64,000 bases of DNA from MVRV01 sp964469905. Its GTDB lineage: Bacteria > Desulfobacterota > Syntrophia > Syntrophales > Smithellaceae. Made by a program: the position numbers and the translations under genes. The DNA is taken from positions 59,038 through 123,037 of the forward strand of contig CAYXZW010000004.1 in NCBI GenBank assembly GCA_964469905.1. Reading direction: 5' to 3'. Positions 1-8,500 of this stretch are shown in pieces. Numbering within the stretch: position 1 is the stretch's first letter; every line of letters begins with the position of its first letter. The notes below the pieces were generated by a model. It had not been told where the DNA came from. It made no database searches and saw only the letters and a program-made list of their open reading frames with translations.

Positions 1-823
1 AAATGAAATATTTTTCATTGATCTGCCAATAGACCCAATTCTCTTCTGCAATATCATCATCCTGCGCAATTTCATTTGGGATGAATGGCAATCGAGCAGG
101 ATCCATTGTTTCTCTAACTAATTTTAAGAATTTAATGCCCACATTGGGCCATGCATTATCTCCAACGACAACAGGGTCACTTTGAACTATAGTCCCTTTA
201 AAACTAATGTTTGCTTCATCTATCTCACTCTTTACCCTCGCCTCTAAGTCCTTTGCTCGGTCAATAGAAATGCAAAGATCCCTTGTTAGGTTATTTATTG
301 TATCTCGTTCAATATCCGTTATTTGACCATCTTCATACGCCATACGTAGAACTTTTAATAGTGCTTCCTCATTAGATCTGTTTTCAGATTCAGTTACTTT
401 TGTCTCCTTTTTTTCTCGTTGGCTAAATAAATCAACTTGTTCTTTAATCCTCTCAGCGACAGAATTAAGATGATCGACTTGACTGTCTAAAATATCAATA
501 ACGTTTGGCGTAGCTAAATGATATTTAAAAGCTCGTTCAGGTGCAATGTCTTCAATCCGAACCGGAATTAATAGGCATTTATTTTGTGCAGAGAGCGTTA
601 ACTCTTTTAGGACATTTTCGCTATTCTGTGAATTTGAAGAGAATACAAGAATTACAATGGGCACATTATCGATAGCGTCGACAATTTTTTCCGCCCAATT
701 CCCAAGGCCGATGTTATCTTTATCTCGCCAGCAGCGGACTCCATTTTTTTCAAGCAAATCCCTTAAAGTTACAACAAATTTCTCATCCTGCCTCGAGTAG
801 CTTAAAAATACATCATAGCTCAT
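1..823 (-). CDS. TIR-domain protein, truncated by the window edge
   Basis: The reading frame starts at ATG 823 with an AAAGGGGA ribosome site just upstream and stays open to base 1, so only the first 274 residues are visible. The N-terminus (MSYDVFLSYSRQDE) is the classic start of a bacterial TIR domain, covering about residues 1-110. It includes the VIVLFSSN-type strand region (seen as IVILVFSSNS) and a following ENVLKEL helix with the candidate catalytic Glu. Residues about 155-205 (EEALLKVLRMAYEDGQITD) form an acidic helical segment reminiscent of TerB-like domains; the rest is unassigned. Bacterial TIR proteins usually hydrolyse NAD+ or make cyclic ADP-ribose signals during phage defence. 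That role is inferred here from the fold and the nuclease-rich neighbourhood. A five-helix membrane protein lies 46 bases upstream on the same strand. Confidence 0.85.
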   Translation of the reverse strand, partial: MSYDVFLSYSRQDEKFVVTLRDLLEKNGVRCWRDKDNIGLGNWAEKIVDAIDNVPIVILVFSSNSQNSENVLKELTLSAQNKCLLIPVRIEDIAPERAFKYHLATPNVIDILDSQVDHLNSVAERIKEQVDLFSQREKKETKVTESENRSNEEALLKVLRMAYEDGQITDIERDTINNLTRDLCISIDRAKDLEARVKSEIDEANISFKGTIVQSDPVVVGDNAWPNVGIKFLKLVRETMDPARLPFIPNEIAQDDDIAEENWVYWQINEKYFI

Positions 824-869
824 TTGTTATTCCCCTTTCTCATTTTGATCACATATACTTAAACAAAAG

Positions 870-1403
870 TTATACTCTAATTCCGCGACTTGCAAGGGTT
901 CTTTCCGGATTAAATATTCCCTCTTTATTCCTGACAAGAGCAAAAACAATTGGGGATAGGACAAGGAGAAATGCAAAGCCTGTGCGCCGAGAAGAAGCCC
1001 TGTTTGAACCTGTTTTACCAGAAGGTGTCACAAAGTTAAGTAGATTAATGATAAATAATACGGAAAGAGAAATCTTTGTGACTAACGCAAATAAAATACC
1101 TAGAGGATTTTGATTATCTTGAATGGTTCTGATAACAATCCATAAAAAAAGAACAGATTCAACAATGGCAATAAATATGAAACCTATTTTATGGTTATCC
1201 TTTGATGCAAATGAAAAAACATACATGAGAATTATAGGAACCAGACCCAGTAAAAAGACTAGCCCCAAATCATTATAATCCCGAAAGACGGTGATCTTCT
1301 GTTTGAAGCCCATAACAACTCCGATTACAACAAAGACAACCCACGCAATCAATGTGTAGATGTTAAATATCCAGTCTGTCCAGACATACACATTAGCTTC
1401 CAT
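870..1403 (-). CDS. Multi-pass membrane protein of unknown function
   Basis: A 177-residue protein with about five hydrophobic segments (near residues 10-32, 47-66, 74-92, 100-122 and 141-160) and an Arg/Ser-rich stretch (SNRASSRRTGF) before the last helix. I do not recognise a family. The start ATG at 1403 has a GGA-type ribosome site a few bases upstream. It sits 46 bases before the TIR gene on the same strand, so the two are probably co-transcribed. If so, it could be the membrane partner of a TIR-based defence pair, though nothing in its own sequence proves that. Confidence 0.6.
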   Translation of the reverse strand: MEANVYVWTDWIFNIYTLIAWVVFVVIGVVMGFKQKITVFRDYNDLGLVFLLGLVPIILMYVFSFASKDNHKIGFIFIAIVESVLFLWIVIRTIQDNQNPLGILFALVTKISLSVLFIINLLNFVTPSGKTGSNRASSRRTGFAFLLVLSPIVFALVRNKEGIFNPERTLASRGIRV

Positions 1404-1712
1404 TGGTGATCCTTTCCTTATTATGTTTGAGTCGAGGTTGGTATAGAAATACGGCGTGCACAGTTTTAAGTGGTGAGCTACAAATTAATGCACTATTTCG
1501 GTATTAGAAGTTGGTTCCTGATTCCACAGTAACCAACGTTCCCGCAAGCCCCCCGTTTCATCCACCCGGGAACATCCATGTCGTTTATATCATAATCATG
1601 GGAGAAAAGGCATTATTTATTAACGATTGAAATCAAGCATTTTCATCAACGTTAACGTTTTGTGTACTTCAGGAAGCTGTCATCATCCAGCCCTGTTGAT
1701 ATTAGCTTTAAA
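1404..1712. other. Intergenic stretch without a supported gene
   Basis: About 310 bases between the membrane-protein gene and the YhhN gene. No reading frame with coding character and no strong hairpin or tRNA-like structure was seen. It probably holds the promoter of the downstream membrane protein/TIR pair. Confidence 0.4.
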
Positions 1713-2411
1713 TTAAACACCCAGATACAAAATGCTTAATGCAATGGCATATTGAGCGGCATAATAAAGTATATGGTTAATTGCAATGTACGCACTCGAG
1801 TCTTTGTTTTGATAGTATACGCCTATGAGAACAACATCGGACAGCAAAAACAATACAGAGCCAACTGCAAGCAATAAAGTAGCTGCCGCATAGCCCTGAA
1901 TAACCGCTGCGTAGCATGCCTGTGTCATCATGTACGAAAGGAAGAATGAATAAAGATAGGAATCAATGGTATGTTCTTTGAAATCGACTTTGAGAATATA
2001 GATGCTGATTAATATAATTGCCAATGCAATTACAACAGCAAATATTAATGGAATCCAATTGAATCCGAAATACATGATCAATGCGGCCAAATAGAATAAA
2101 TGGCCTGCAAGAAATGCCACCATTCCACCATGTTGATATAGCGAGGATGATTCTGAATATAATATTTTGAGGTCTAAAACAATATCGCCAATCAGTCCGC
2201 AGATAAGGCCCATAGTAATCAGCATAAAAAAAGCAGTTACACCAGGACTTGGGTTGGCAATAAATGAAACAAAGGCTACTGCTATGAACAAAAAGCTGGG
2301 AATAATTTTAAGCAATACCGCCTTTACACTACCATTACGGTCTCTGGCGATGAGGAATAGGGTTAGTGCAACAGCGCCTAAAAATATAATCACGTAAGGA
2401 TATAAATGCAT
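1713..2411 (-). CDS. YhhN-family membrane protein (lysoplasmalogenase-like)
   Basis: A polytopic inner-membrane protein of about 232 residues with roughly eight helices. Three segments fit the YhhN family: LICGLIGDIVLDL, GGMVAFLAGHLFYLAAL and GSVLFLLSDVVL. In that family the conserved Asp and His residues in these helices belong to lysoplasmalogenase activity, which cleaves the vinyl-ether bond of lysoplasmalogens. The start at ATG 2411 was preferred over upstream TTG/ATG codons because a GAGG site lies 8 bases before it, inside the stop region of the upstream small gene. Only 10 bases separate the two genes, so they form an operon. Substrate in this organism is unknown. Confidence 0.75.
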   Translation of the reverse strand: MHLYPYVIIFLGAVALTLFLIARDRNGSVKAVLLKIIPSFLFIAVAFVSFIANPSPGVTAFFMLITMGLICGLIGDIVLDLKILYSESSSLYQHGGMVAFLAGHLFYLAALIMYFGFNWIPLIFAVVIALAIILISIYILKVDFKEHTIDSYLYSFFLSYMMTQACYAAVIQGYAAATLLLAVGSVLFLLSDVVLIGVYYQNKDSSAYIAINHILYYAAQYAIALSILYLGV

Positions 2412-2421
2412 AAACATTACC

Positions 2422-2598
2422 TCATGTTTTTGATTCAATCATGGTTGCGTGAACTCTTTTCATTTCTTCCAGCAGTTCCTGTTTGCTGATGATGCCTTTT
2501 TTGTCCAGAAGATTGATCAGTGCTTCCGATTGAATGACTTCGGACATCAGCAATTCTTTGAAGTTGACGAGTTCTTTTGGATCAAGTTTTTCCGCCAT
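2422..2598 (-). CDS. Small hypothetical protein (58 aa)
   Basis: The frame starts at ATG 2598 and encodes 58 residues beginning MAEKLDPKELVNFKELL. It is charged and predicted helical, with no Cys and no signal peptide. It lies 10 bases before the YhhN gene and 23 bases after the secreted nuclease gene, all on the same strand, and its stop region carries the ribosome site of YhhN. The tight packing and sensible codon use support a real gene. No family is recognised. Confidence 0.6.
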   Translation of the reverse strand: MAEKLDPKELVNFKELLMSEVIQSEALINLLDKKGIISKQELLEEMKRVHATMIESKT

Positions 2599-2621
2599 TA
2601 AATGTTTTCCTTTCTATATGT

Positions 2622-3395
2622 TTACCACAGTCCTTGTGCCTTATTCGTCTCGATGATATCCTGATCTTGTTTGTTAATATTGGACAAGAAATCTAGTCCT
2701 GTCTTTGATTCTACTTCCCGGATCGTCACAATATAGTTAGGCATGTTCTTCGTTTCTAATTTCTCATTGGGCATGATGAAGGCAATGGCTTCTGCTTTAT
2801 TTGGATCATATACTATCTTATAGAGATGTGTCGGTACTGCCACTTTGTTATTTCCAATTGTTTCTTTAACTCCGTCTTCATAAATTGGTCCGGTAAAAAC
2901 ATATAACTCATTTCGATCAATTGCCCATCCCCGGATATACTCTTCCAGGTTCTTCCATATCCCTTGATTCATACCTTTGCCGACTTGGGGCACCATATTG
3001 GAAAGATAAAAACATTCCACCATCGCCTGTTGATCCCAGCGCATATCAGCAGATGGTGCCATGTGTCCTCTGTCATAACCACTTTTTTTATAATCTGAGA
3101 GTTCTGCTCGTTTTCCTTCTTCCAAATCGGGATCAGGTTGAAACTTATTATATCGTGGAATATTGCCTTTTGCTTTTTCCGCTGTCAGATGTTCAATAAC
3201 CCATATGGGCGTTTTATATTCAGAGCTATGGGCTAAAAGAAAACCTTTTCTACAGAGTAGTTCTCCATTCTTGCCTGGTATGCCAAGCTTGGCATATTCC
3301 TCACAATCGTCAATTGGGCCGGCAAGAGCTATGTTTAAACTTAAAATGAAGGCAATGATTGCAAATAAAGCTGTCTTTCTATTCAATACAGTCAT
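2622..3395 (-). CDS. Secreted DNA/RNA non-specific endonuclease (NUC1 type)
   Basis: A 257-residue protein with an N-terminal signal peptide (hydrophobic core residues 8-25, cleavage near ALA-GP). It has the hallmark of the beta-beta-alpha-metal nuclease family: DRGHMAPSADM with catalytic His about residue 111, then LSNMVPQ and the metal-ligand segment MNQGIWKNLE (Asn about 143, Glu about 151). Such enzymes (Serratia nuclease, mitochondrial EndoG relatives) cut DNA and RNA outside the cytoplasm. The start overlaps the end of the upstream 93-residue gene by 17 bases, suggesting coupled translation. With a ComEA-like protein 1.1 kb upstream on the same strand, a role in processing extracellular DNA is conceivable but inferred. 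Confidence 0.88.
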   Translation of the reverse strand: MTVLNRKTALFAIIAFILSLNIALAGPIDDCEEYAKLGIPGKNGELLCRKGFLLAHSSEYKTPIWVIEHLTAEKAKGNIPRYNKFQPDPDLEEGKRAELSDYKKSGYDRGHMAPSADMRWDQQAMVECFYLSNMVPQVGKGMNQGIWKNLEEYIRGWAIDRNELYVFTGPIYEDGVKETIGNNKVAVPTHLYKIVYDPNKAEAIAFIMPNEKLETKNMPNYIVTIREVESKTGLDFLSNINKQDQDIIETNKAQGLW

Positions 3396-3660
3396 TCTTA
3401 TATCCTTCCAACAATTCCCGGATAATCGGTTTTATATAGATCTCACTGACATCAAATTGCCGTAGTGCTTTAATCATAACATGAATCTTATCTTTGACTG
3501 TAGCCTTGGAATTAAGAATCAGAATGTATTTCCCTTCAAAACGGCAGATACCTCCGGTGCTCGATGATTCCTCTAAATTCATATTTTCATCACGAACTAA
3601 TATTTCAAGTTTTTCTGCCAGTTCTTCAAGTTGATTTAAAAGGACTTCGTCATTCATCAT
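3379..3660 (-). CDS. Conserved-looking hypothetical protein (93 aa)
   Basis: A 93-residue cytoplasmic protein. It has an acidic helical N-terminus, then a STGGICRFEGKYILILNSKA segment that looks like a beta-rich core, then a helical C-terminus (IKPIIRELLEGYK). I do not know a named domain for it. It overlaps the downstream nuclease gene by 17 bases in another frame, which points to a translationally coupled operon. The start is ATG 3660 or the next ATG. Confidence 0.6.
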   Translation of the reverse strand: MMNDEVLLNQLEELAEKLEILVRDENMNLEESSSTGGICRFEGKYILILNSKATVKDKIHVMIKALRQFDVSEIYIKPIIRELLEGYKNDCIE

Positions 3661-3738
3661 CCGGTTTAAAAACCCTGTTAGTTAGATTGATGATCATTAT
3701 GTGTAAAATCTAATGCTTATTATGAAGCACATTACCGG

Positions 3739-4074
3739 TTATGATCTTTTAACTTTGATATTTTCCATCTCGAAGGTTCTGTATTCACCGGTATCTTGAT
3801 CATAGGCTTCAATATTTGTTTCGTCTAAGGTCTTTACAATGGACATGATTTCAATAGTATGATGATTGCTGTCCTCATTATCATAAATTTGAATAATGAC
3901 TCCAGAAGCGAGCGAAGATATATCTGAATCATCAATCTCGATGTAATTGCCGGTATCGTAATCAAAGCCGTCCCATGAGAATCCAGATAAAGGGAATATG
4001 AGACTTAAGATCATTATAAGGCAGATCATGCTAAGACTTATCTGCGTCCAACTATTAAATCTGCTTTTGTTCAT
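3739..4074 (-). CDS. Exported DUF5334-like protein
   Basis: A 111-residue protein with an N-terminal hydrophobic stretch (about residues 12-30) acting as signal peptide or anchor. The mature part begins SWDGFDYDTGNYIEIDDSD and continues with an IQIYDNED strand and an AYDQDTGEYRTFEMENIKV end. The WDG-DYDTG-IEI pattern resembles small exported proteins grouped as DUF5334; the assignment is from memory of the pattern. No enzymatic residues are recognisable. It lies between the HU gene and the nuclease operon on the same strand. Confidence 0.6.
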   Translation of the reverse strand: MNKSRFNSWTQISLSMICLIMILSLIFPLSGFSWDGFDYDTGNYIEIDDSDISSLASGVIIQIYDNEDSNHHTIEIMSIVKTLDETNIEAYDQDTGEYRTFEMENIKVKRS

Positions 4075-4102
4075 ATAGCCTTCGAGTTTATTTGATCATT
4101 TG

Positions 4103-4387
4103 TTATTTGGCGTTTAAGGCATCCTTCAATACCAATGACGGTTTAAATGTAACAACCTTTCTTGCTTCAATCATCATGGGATCACCAGTCTGCGGGTTCC
4201 GGCCATTGCGTTCTCTCTTGGACCTGACAGTCCATTTGCCGAATCCAGAGATATTTACTGGATTGCCTTTTTCTAGTTCATCTTTGATTAGATCGAAGAC
4301 CGACTCGACAGCTGATACAAATATCTTTTTTGATAAAATTGTTTGTTCGGAGTGAAAGTCCATAAGATCTTTTTTAGTCAGTGCCAT
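4103..4387 (-). CDS. HU/IHF-family DNA-bending protein
   Basis: A 94-residue protein starting MALTKKDLMDF. It has the full-length HU/IHF fold: two helices, then VNISGFGKWTVRSKRER, the DNA-binding arm GRNPQTGDPMMIEARKVV, and the final TFKPSLVLKDAL helix. The arm retains the intercalating Pro. HU/IHF proteins bend DNA and help nucleoid folding, recombination and transcription. The first-helix sequence FHSEQTILSKKIF departs somewhat from housekeeping copies, so it may be an accessory paralogue. It is followed by the DUF5334-like gene and preceded by the ComEA-like gene with its own terminator between. Confidence 0.92.
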   Translation of the reverse strand: MALTKKDLMDFHSEQTILSKKIFVSAVESVFDLIKDELEKGNPVNISGFGKWTVRSKRERNGRNPQTGDPMMIEARKVVTFKPSLVLKDALNAK

Positions 4388-4448
4388 AATGATGCTCCTT
4401 GGTAATCTATAAATAATCTAATCTTGAGGGTAAAATGATTGCAATATA

Positions 4449-4483
4449 TGGAAAAGAGAAAACCCCAGAAAACTTATCTGGGG
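4449..4483 (-). terminator. Rho-independent terminator after the ComEA-like gene
   Basis: Read on the minus strand, CCCCAGA and TCTGGGG form a perfect 7-bp stem around a 7-base loop (4463-4483), followed by TTTTCTCTTTT. It lies 23 bases past the ComEA-like stop codon, in the right place to end that transcript. Confidence 0.85.
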
Positions 4484-4505
4484 CCTTCTTTCGAGAATAT
4501 TAAAA

Positions 4506-4868
4506 CTATTTCTTTTTCGGTGCTTGCTTAGCTATAATCATGTCACTGATCTTGTCGTAAGTTGCACCAGGGATGATCTTCTTGGATTTCAATTGATCCT
4601 TTTTTGCATAAGGACGTCCGTCAATGATCTTCTGGGAATAGGCATCACCGATACCGGGAAGTGATGTCAATTCTGCTTTACTGGCTGTGTTGATGTCGAT
4701 TAAAGCAGCTTTTACATCGGCCTTTTTATCGACAGCTTTTTCTGCAACCGCTTTTACTGCTGGTGGTGTCGGTTTTACCGGTGCTTTAGGATCTGCTGCA
4801 AATCCAACTGTGCTGATGAATAACAGCGAAACGACAATGGCAATAATTCTGAACATATTTTTCTTCAT
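4506..4868 (-). CDS. ComEA-like exported helix-hairpin-helix protein
   Basis: A 120-residue protein with a clear signal peptide (MKKNMFRIIAIVVSLLFIS, cleavage near GFA-AD), a Pro/Ala/Lys-rich linker and one C-terminal double helix-hairpin-helix domain. That domain carries DINTASKAELTSLPGIGDAY, the ComEA signature for sequence-independent DNA binding. ComEA proteins hold incoming DNA in the periplasm during natural transformation, but many such short proteins lie outside competence operons. No other com gene is visible here. A terminator follows it, so it is probably a single-gene transcript. Confidence 0.85.
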   Translation of the reverse strand: MKKNMFRIIAIVVSLLFISTVGFAADPKAPVKPTPPAVKAVAEKAVDKKADVKAALIDINTASKAELTSLPGIGDAYSQKIIDGRPYAKKDQLKSKKIIPGATYDKISDMIIAKQAPKKK

Positions 4869-5336
4869 AAAAAGTACCTTCCTTCTTTTGTTAGATTGAA
4901 AAGCATTATCATGAATATGATTGATGTTGTCAATGAGTAAATCGAGATAACATTTGGCAGGATATATGGACTTATATTTTCTTTAAAAAACAGTATTTTT
5001 AAGATAATTGACGATTTCTTAAAAATAATTTCTATGGTTTTTTGCAGAAATTTAATGGATAAAAATAATTGTAAAAATGACTTATTTAGAACGCTTAAAA
5101 TCAAAAACAGATAAAATCCTTGCTTCAAAACACCTAATCCTTACCGACTTAGAGCCAATCCTTGCCGACTTTTGGCACCTGTTTTTTGCTTCCTGTGGTT
5201 AGTACAGGAAATCTGGATATTCACCAAATTTCTCTAAAATAAAAATGTTTTCTTTATAGGATTTCTTGGAAATATTTACTAGCTTACTATTTGTATAAAT
5301 GGATTTACCTCTTCCATACCGTTTACACAAAATTAT
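4869..5336. other. AT-rich intergenic stretch, no supported gene
   Basis: About 470 very AT-rich bases upstream of the ComEA-like gene. Long open frames exist but are low-complexity Ile/Phe/Lys-rich and lack family resemblance. The stretch contains one copy of the island's dispersed palindromic repeat (4994-5027) and presumably the ComEA promoter. Confidence 0.45.
4994..5027. repeat. Dispersed AT-rich island repeat, copy 1 (perfect hairpin)
   Basis: TATTTTTAAGA and TCTTAAAAATA form a perfect 11-bp inverted repeat around a 12-base loop. The left arm matches the core of copies near 11815, 16000, 18401, 22613 and 28043. Confidence 0.6.
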
Positions 5337-6311
5337 CTACACTCCCAACTTAAGCCATTTTTTTAACCTTTCAAATTCATTTTTTGTTCTAATTAAAAAA
5401 CTAATACCATCCCGCCATTCACTAATTTCAATTTTATCCCCAAATAATTCGATTATCTTATCTGTACCTTCTTGTTTATTATCTATTCCAGTGTAAACAT
5501 TTATATACTTTTCTCTAAAATTCAAGCTAATCCAATTAAATCCATCAAAACCTTTTTTTATGTTACCAAATCTTCTTCTTTTTGGATCACCTTCGAGATG
5601 TTTTCTGCACAGATTAATACCTTCTTCTGCAAAATCATATTTTAAGTGTGATATTATCTCTTCCCAAGTAATATTTTTATCTTGTCTTTTATCATTATTT
5701 TTTCTTCTGGGTTCATAAGATTCAGTAAGTTCTTTTAAAGGATATTTTTGTTCTGTATCAAGAATTAACTGATCATTTATTTTATGCAAACTAATCGAAA
5801 ATGCAGTGATATTCATCTTATATTGTTTGGTTAACCAATCTGCAGTTATAATTACTTCTGGGTCATAATATTCTGCAATTAAAATAATTTTGATTTCTTC
5901 GTTTATTTCAGAAGTTTTTTCTATTATGTCTTTCACTTCGCTGGAATTCTCTTGATTAATAGTTTGTATATTTCTTAAAATTCTTTCGGAGTCCCAATTC
6001 GAAATCATAGCAGCATATGATAGTGATTGAAGAAGTTGAAATTTATTCTTATCTCTCTTTAATTCAATAATAATTAATGATGCATCATCTTGGTCAAATG
6101 CTAATATATCTATCGAATCCTGTACTGTTTCATGAGGTTTAATTTCTTGTCCTACGAAAAGTGCTGTTGGAATTCCGATTTCATTTTTAAATGTTTCCCA
6201 CGAATTTACAATTAGTTGCTGCAAATCATATCTTTCAAGGATTTTTTCTTGTTTTAATTCTGTTTCTTTTAATTTTTCAAATTTTCTTGACGATAAATCA
6301 ACTTTTAACAA
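5337..6311 (-). CDS. NucS-like (DUF91-type) PD-(D/E)XK nuclease
   Basis: A 324-residue protein. The nuclease signature is at residues about 64-90: DSIDILAFDQDDAS followed by LIIIELKRDKNKFQLLQSLS, giving the Asp and Glu-x-Lys of a PD-(D/E)XK active site with a following Gln/Tyr helix. This arrangement resembles the C-terminal domain of NucS and restriction-like DUF91 proteins. The C-terminal half (WEEIISHLKYDFAEEGINLC onward) is an unassigned mixed domain. Translation probably starts at TTG 6311, because GGAGG lies 5-6 bases upstream; no nearby ATG has one. It is the first of several same-strand nuclease genes, consistent with a defence role, which is inferred. Confidence 0.7.
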   Translation of the reverse strand: MLKVDLSSRKFEKLKETELKQEKILERYDLQQLIVNSWETFKNEIGIPTALFVGQEIKPHETVQDSIDILAFDQDDASLIIIELKRDKNKFQLLQSLSYAAMISNWDSERILRNIQTINQENSSEVKDIIEKTSEINEEIKIILIAEYYDPEVIITADWLTKQYKMNITAFSISLHKINDQLILDTEQKYPLKELTESYEPRRKNNDKRQDKNITWEEIISHLKYDFAEEGINLCRKHLEGDPKRRRFGNIKKGFDGFNWISLNFREKYINVYTGIDNKQEGTDKIIELFGDKIEISEWRDGISFLIRTKNEFERLKKWLKLGV

Positions 6312-6392
6312 AATATCCTCCTTCTGTGTCGTTTAACATTTTATTAGGCGAATCGTTATCATTATGTCAAAAAATATTGTACTGAAAATATA

Positions 6393-7346
6393 TTAATTTT
6401 CATATCTGCAATATTCATTTACGCCACATATATTGCATCTTGGATTCTTTTCAAGGCAGATTCCACCGTTTTTTAAACCAAATCCTTCTTCGTCTCCCAT
6501 TTGGCCATATTTAACCATTATAATATCTATGTAACGAATTGGTTCTTGAATTTGGCGTGAAAATTCTTTGCCAACGTTCACTGCTTGTTCTATGTTTTTT
6601 TCATCGTTAATCAATCCAAGTCTGAATAATATTCTACAAATTACTCTATCCGGCTTCCATACATTTAGTCCCAAATCCAGCATGAAATGATAAGCTGTAA
6701 CTGGACCGATATACTCAAATTGCATTAAATCTTTTTTTAATTGATCAAGTGTTTTGTCATCTCGCAAGTCACCAAATCTTTCCAAATAATTTATGAAGGA
6801 ACCATGCTTTGTTACTAACTTGTGAAATATTTTTGCATTCTGAATGCAGGCTTCAATTTTCCTTTTATAATGAATAGTGTTCGGATCTTTAAGAACAGTG
6901 TTTATTTCAGATTGGGAATAATTTATTACTGTTTTGTAGTCATTAAAATATTTTCTAATTGCAGGAAGCTTTGGTGTTACCGTTGCTGCTTTCATTCCCG
7001 AATAAAAGGTAACTGGTACCAATAACCAATAGATGTCGTTGTCTGAATAATTCTTGTAATTATACTTCTTGAACTTACCCCAATATTTTTCAAATTCCTC
7101 ATCAGAAAAGGAACATTCTTTTTTAATTGTTGTCTCTATTCTATAAAATATATCCTTAAAATCTGATGTATTAATATTTTTAGGAACATTTAAATAAGTT
7201 CTAAGATCACCTTTGGACTTTGCATTTCTGTTCGTCTCAATTATTTTCTGATTATCTGCATCCAGGTGGTTTTCTGTTTTTATGCCGCACGAGAAACAGT
7301 ATTTGTCTGTTTGTTTTATCTTCGTACCACAATTAGAACAGAACAT
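6393..7346 (-). CDS. Zinc-ribbon / helix-hairpin-helix Fe-S DNA glycosylase-like protein
   Basis: A 317-residue protein. Residues 1-25 form a zinc ribbon (MFCSNCGTK then YCFSCGIK). Residues about 205-240 (LMQFEYIGPVTAYHFMLDLG then WKPDRVICRILFRLGL) match the helix-hairpin-helix and GPD-type Asp region of endonuclease III/MutY glycosylases. The C-terminus has four Cys (CLEKNPRCNICGVNEYC, spacing 7-2-5) like the glycosylase [4Fe-4S] loop. The middle region is not recognisable. Family members excise modified or mismatched bases. A fused zinc ribbon and the nuclease neighbours suggest specialised recognition of altered DNA, which is inference. The catalytic Lys of bifunctional enzymes is not evident. 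Confidence 0.65.
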   Translation of the reverse strand: MFCSNCGTKIKQTDKYCFSCGIKTENHLDADNQKIIETNRNAKSKGDLRTYLNVPKNINTSDFKDIFYRIETTIKKECSFSDEEFEKYWGKFKKYNYKNYSDNDIYWLLVPVTFYSGMKAATVTPKLPAIRKYFNDYKTVINYSQSEINTVLKDPNTIHYKRKIEACIQNAKIFHKLVTKHGSFINYLERFGDLRDDKTLDQLKKDLMQFEYIGPVTAYHFMLDLGLNVWKPDRVICRILFRLGLINDEKNIEQAVNVGKEFSRQIQEPIRYIDIIMVKYGQMGDEEGFGLKNGGICLEKNPRCNICGVNEYCRYEN

Positions 7347-7438
7347 AATTATTCTCTTTTTAAGATAATACTCATTACCTTTAAAACTCTAATCAACTTA
7401 TCTCTGGCCTTATAATGTATGTGGTTATAGCATTCTGT

Positions 7439-8500
7439 CTATGGTTTATAAATTGGAAATATGGTTGGCTTCAATTCAACATGAATATCTTCCTTGCTCA
7501 AATATAAGTTCATCACACCTGGCGCATTAGCATCGTTGTCTGATAGAGGCCACAATAAAATATGATCTCCCACGTAATCTCCATCACAAATATCAAGAGA
7601 AATAATCAGACAATCATCTTTCCACTTTCGTGATCTAAATATTTTCTTGCTCTTTCCGATATTACCATGTTTATCGACAGCAGCAGTATCTACGACGGTT
7701 TCCTTTTTCCATTCATCACTCATTTTGAACAACCGAACATTCGCTTTGAATTCGGTTAGCTGTTGGATATTATCTACTTCTACTGGCTGTATTATTGTCC
7801 GCTCTTTATCTTTTTGATATCTTAATACATTTCTGCATACTTCAAGAAATTCATCTAGCTTTAAATCATTCTTGCAATCGTTCAGACGCCATGAACAAAT
7901 TCGAAAAGTCGGATGATCATAGTCACCATCAAAGTGGTCAATCGTTGGTAAATTCCCAAATTTCTTTTTGTACTCTCGTTTACCTGCTTTTGAATCTTCG
8001 TTGTCGTATTTACTAATTAATGTCCAGTTTAATGGTTCTCCTGTATATGCATCATATTGTCCACCATTTAAAACAGCTTGGTGAATGGCTTGCTTATATG
8101 AAGAGCATGAAATATTCTTTATCCTCCTTTTTGAATCTCTTTTGAAATGAGCCATAGCCTTCCGATGTAACCATCTTTTGTATTGTTCAGAAGTACAAAC
8201 ATTAACAAGGAAAGGCGGCAATAAGTATCGTTTTTCTGTTGCATATCGTTCCACCTTATTTACGAGGAACTGCAAGGCTTTATTTGGAACTTTGGTGTAA
8301 TTATAAAGGCCTTTTATTTTGTAAGAGCCAGATTCAGTAACATTCTCGAAGACTCTATAAAAATCATTCTTCGTCATCTGAAATATTCCGTCAGGTGTTT
8401 CGACACAGAAATAGTCGTGCACATCTAACGGTTCGATTAAATCACGTTTGAAAGTAAGTCGTGAATATCCGTAAGTGACTTTAGGTCTATCTGTCGGCAT
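7439..8500 (-). CDS. HNH-type endonuclease-like protein
   Basis: A protein of about 353 residues. Around residues 183-215 the segment PTIDHFDGDYDHPTFRICSW followed by RLNDCKNDL fits a His-Me finger (HNH) core: DH for metal/catalysis, then the Asn-x3-Lys-x-Asp helix. A preceding AYTGEPLNW strand occupies the position of the usual first motif. The basic N-terminal half contains a KRDSKRR patch. The ATG at 8500 was chosen because GGAGG lies 7 bases upstream. A restriction or defence role is likely from the motif and neighbours; the target is unknown. Confidence 0.65.
   Translation of the reverse strand: MPTDRPKVTYGYSRLTFKRDLIEPLDVHDYFCVETPDGIFQMTKNDFYRVFENVTESGSYKIKGLYNYTKVPNKALQFLVNKVERYATEKRYLLPPFLVNVCTSEQYKRWLHRKAMAHFKRDSKRRIKNISCSSYKQAIHQAVLNGGQYDAYTGEPLNWTLISKYDNEDSKAGKREYKKKFGNLPTIDHFDGDYDHPTFRICSWRLNDCKNDLKLDEFLEVCRNVLRYQKDKERTIIQPVEVDNIQQLTEFKANVRLFKMSDEWKKETVVDTAAVDKHGNIGKSKKIFRSRKWKDDCLIISLDICDGDYVGDHILLWPLSDNDANAPGVMNLYLSKEDIHVELKPTIFPIYKP

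Noticed and set aside
4865..5128. 87-codon minus-strand frame, rich in Ile, Phe and Lys
   Set aside because: Low-complexity translation of AT-rich DNA, no family resemblance, and it contains the palindromic repeat.
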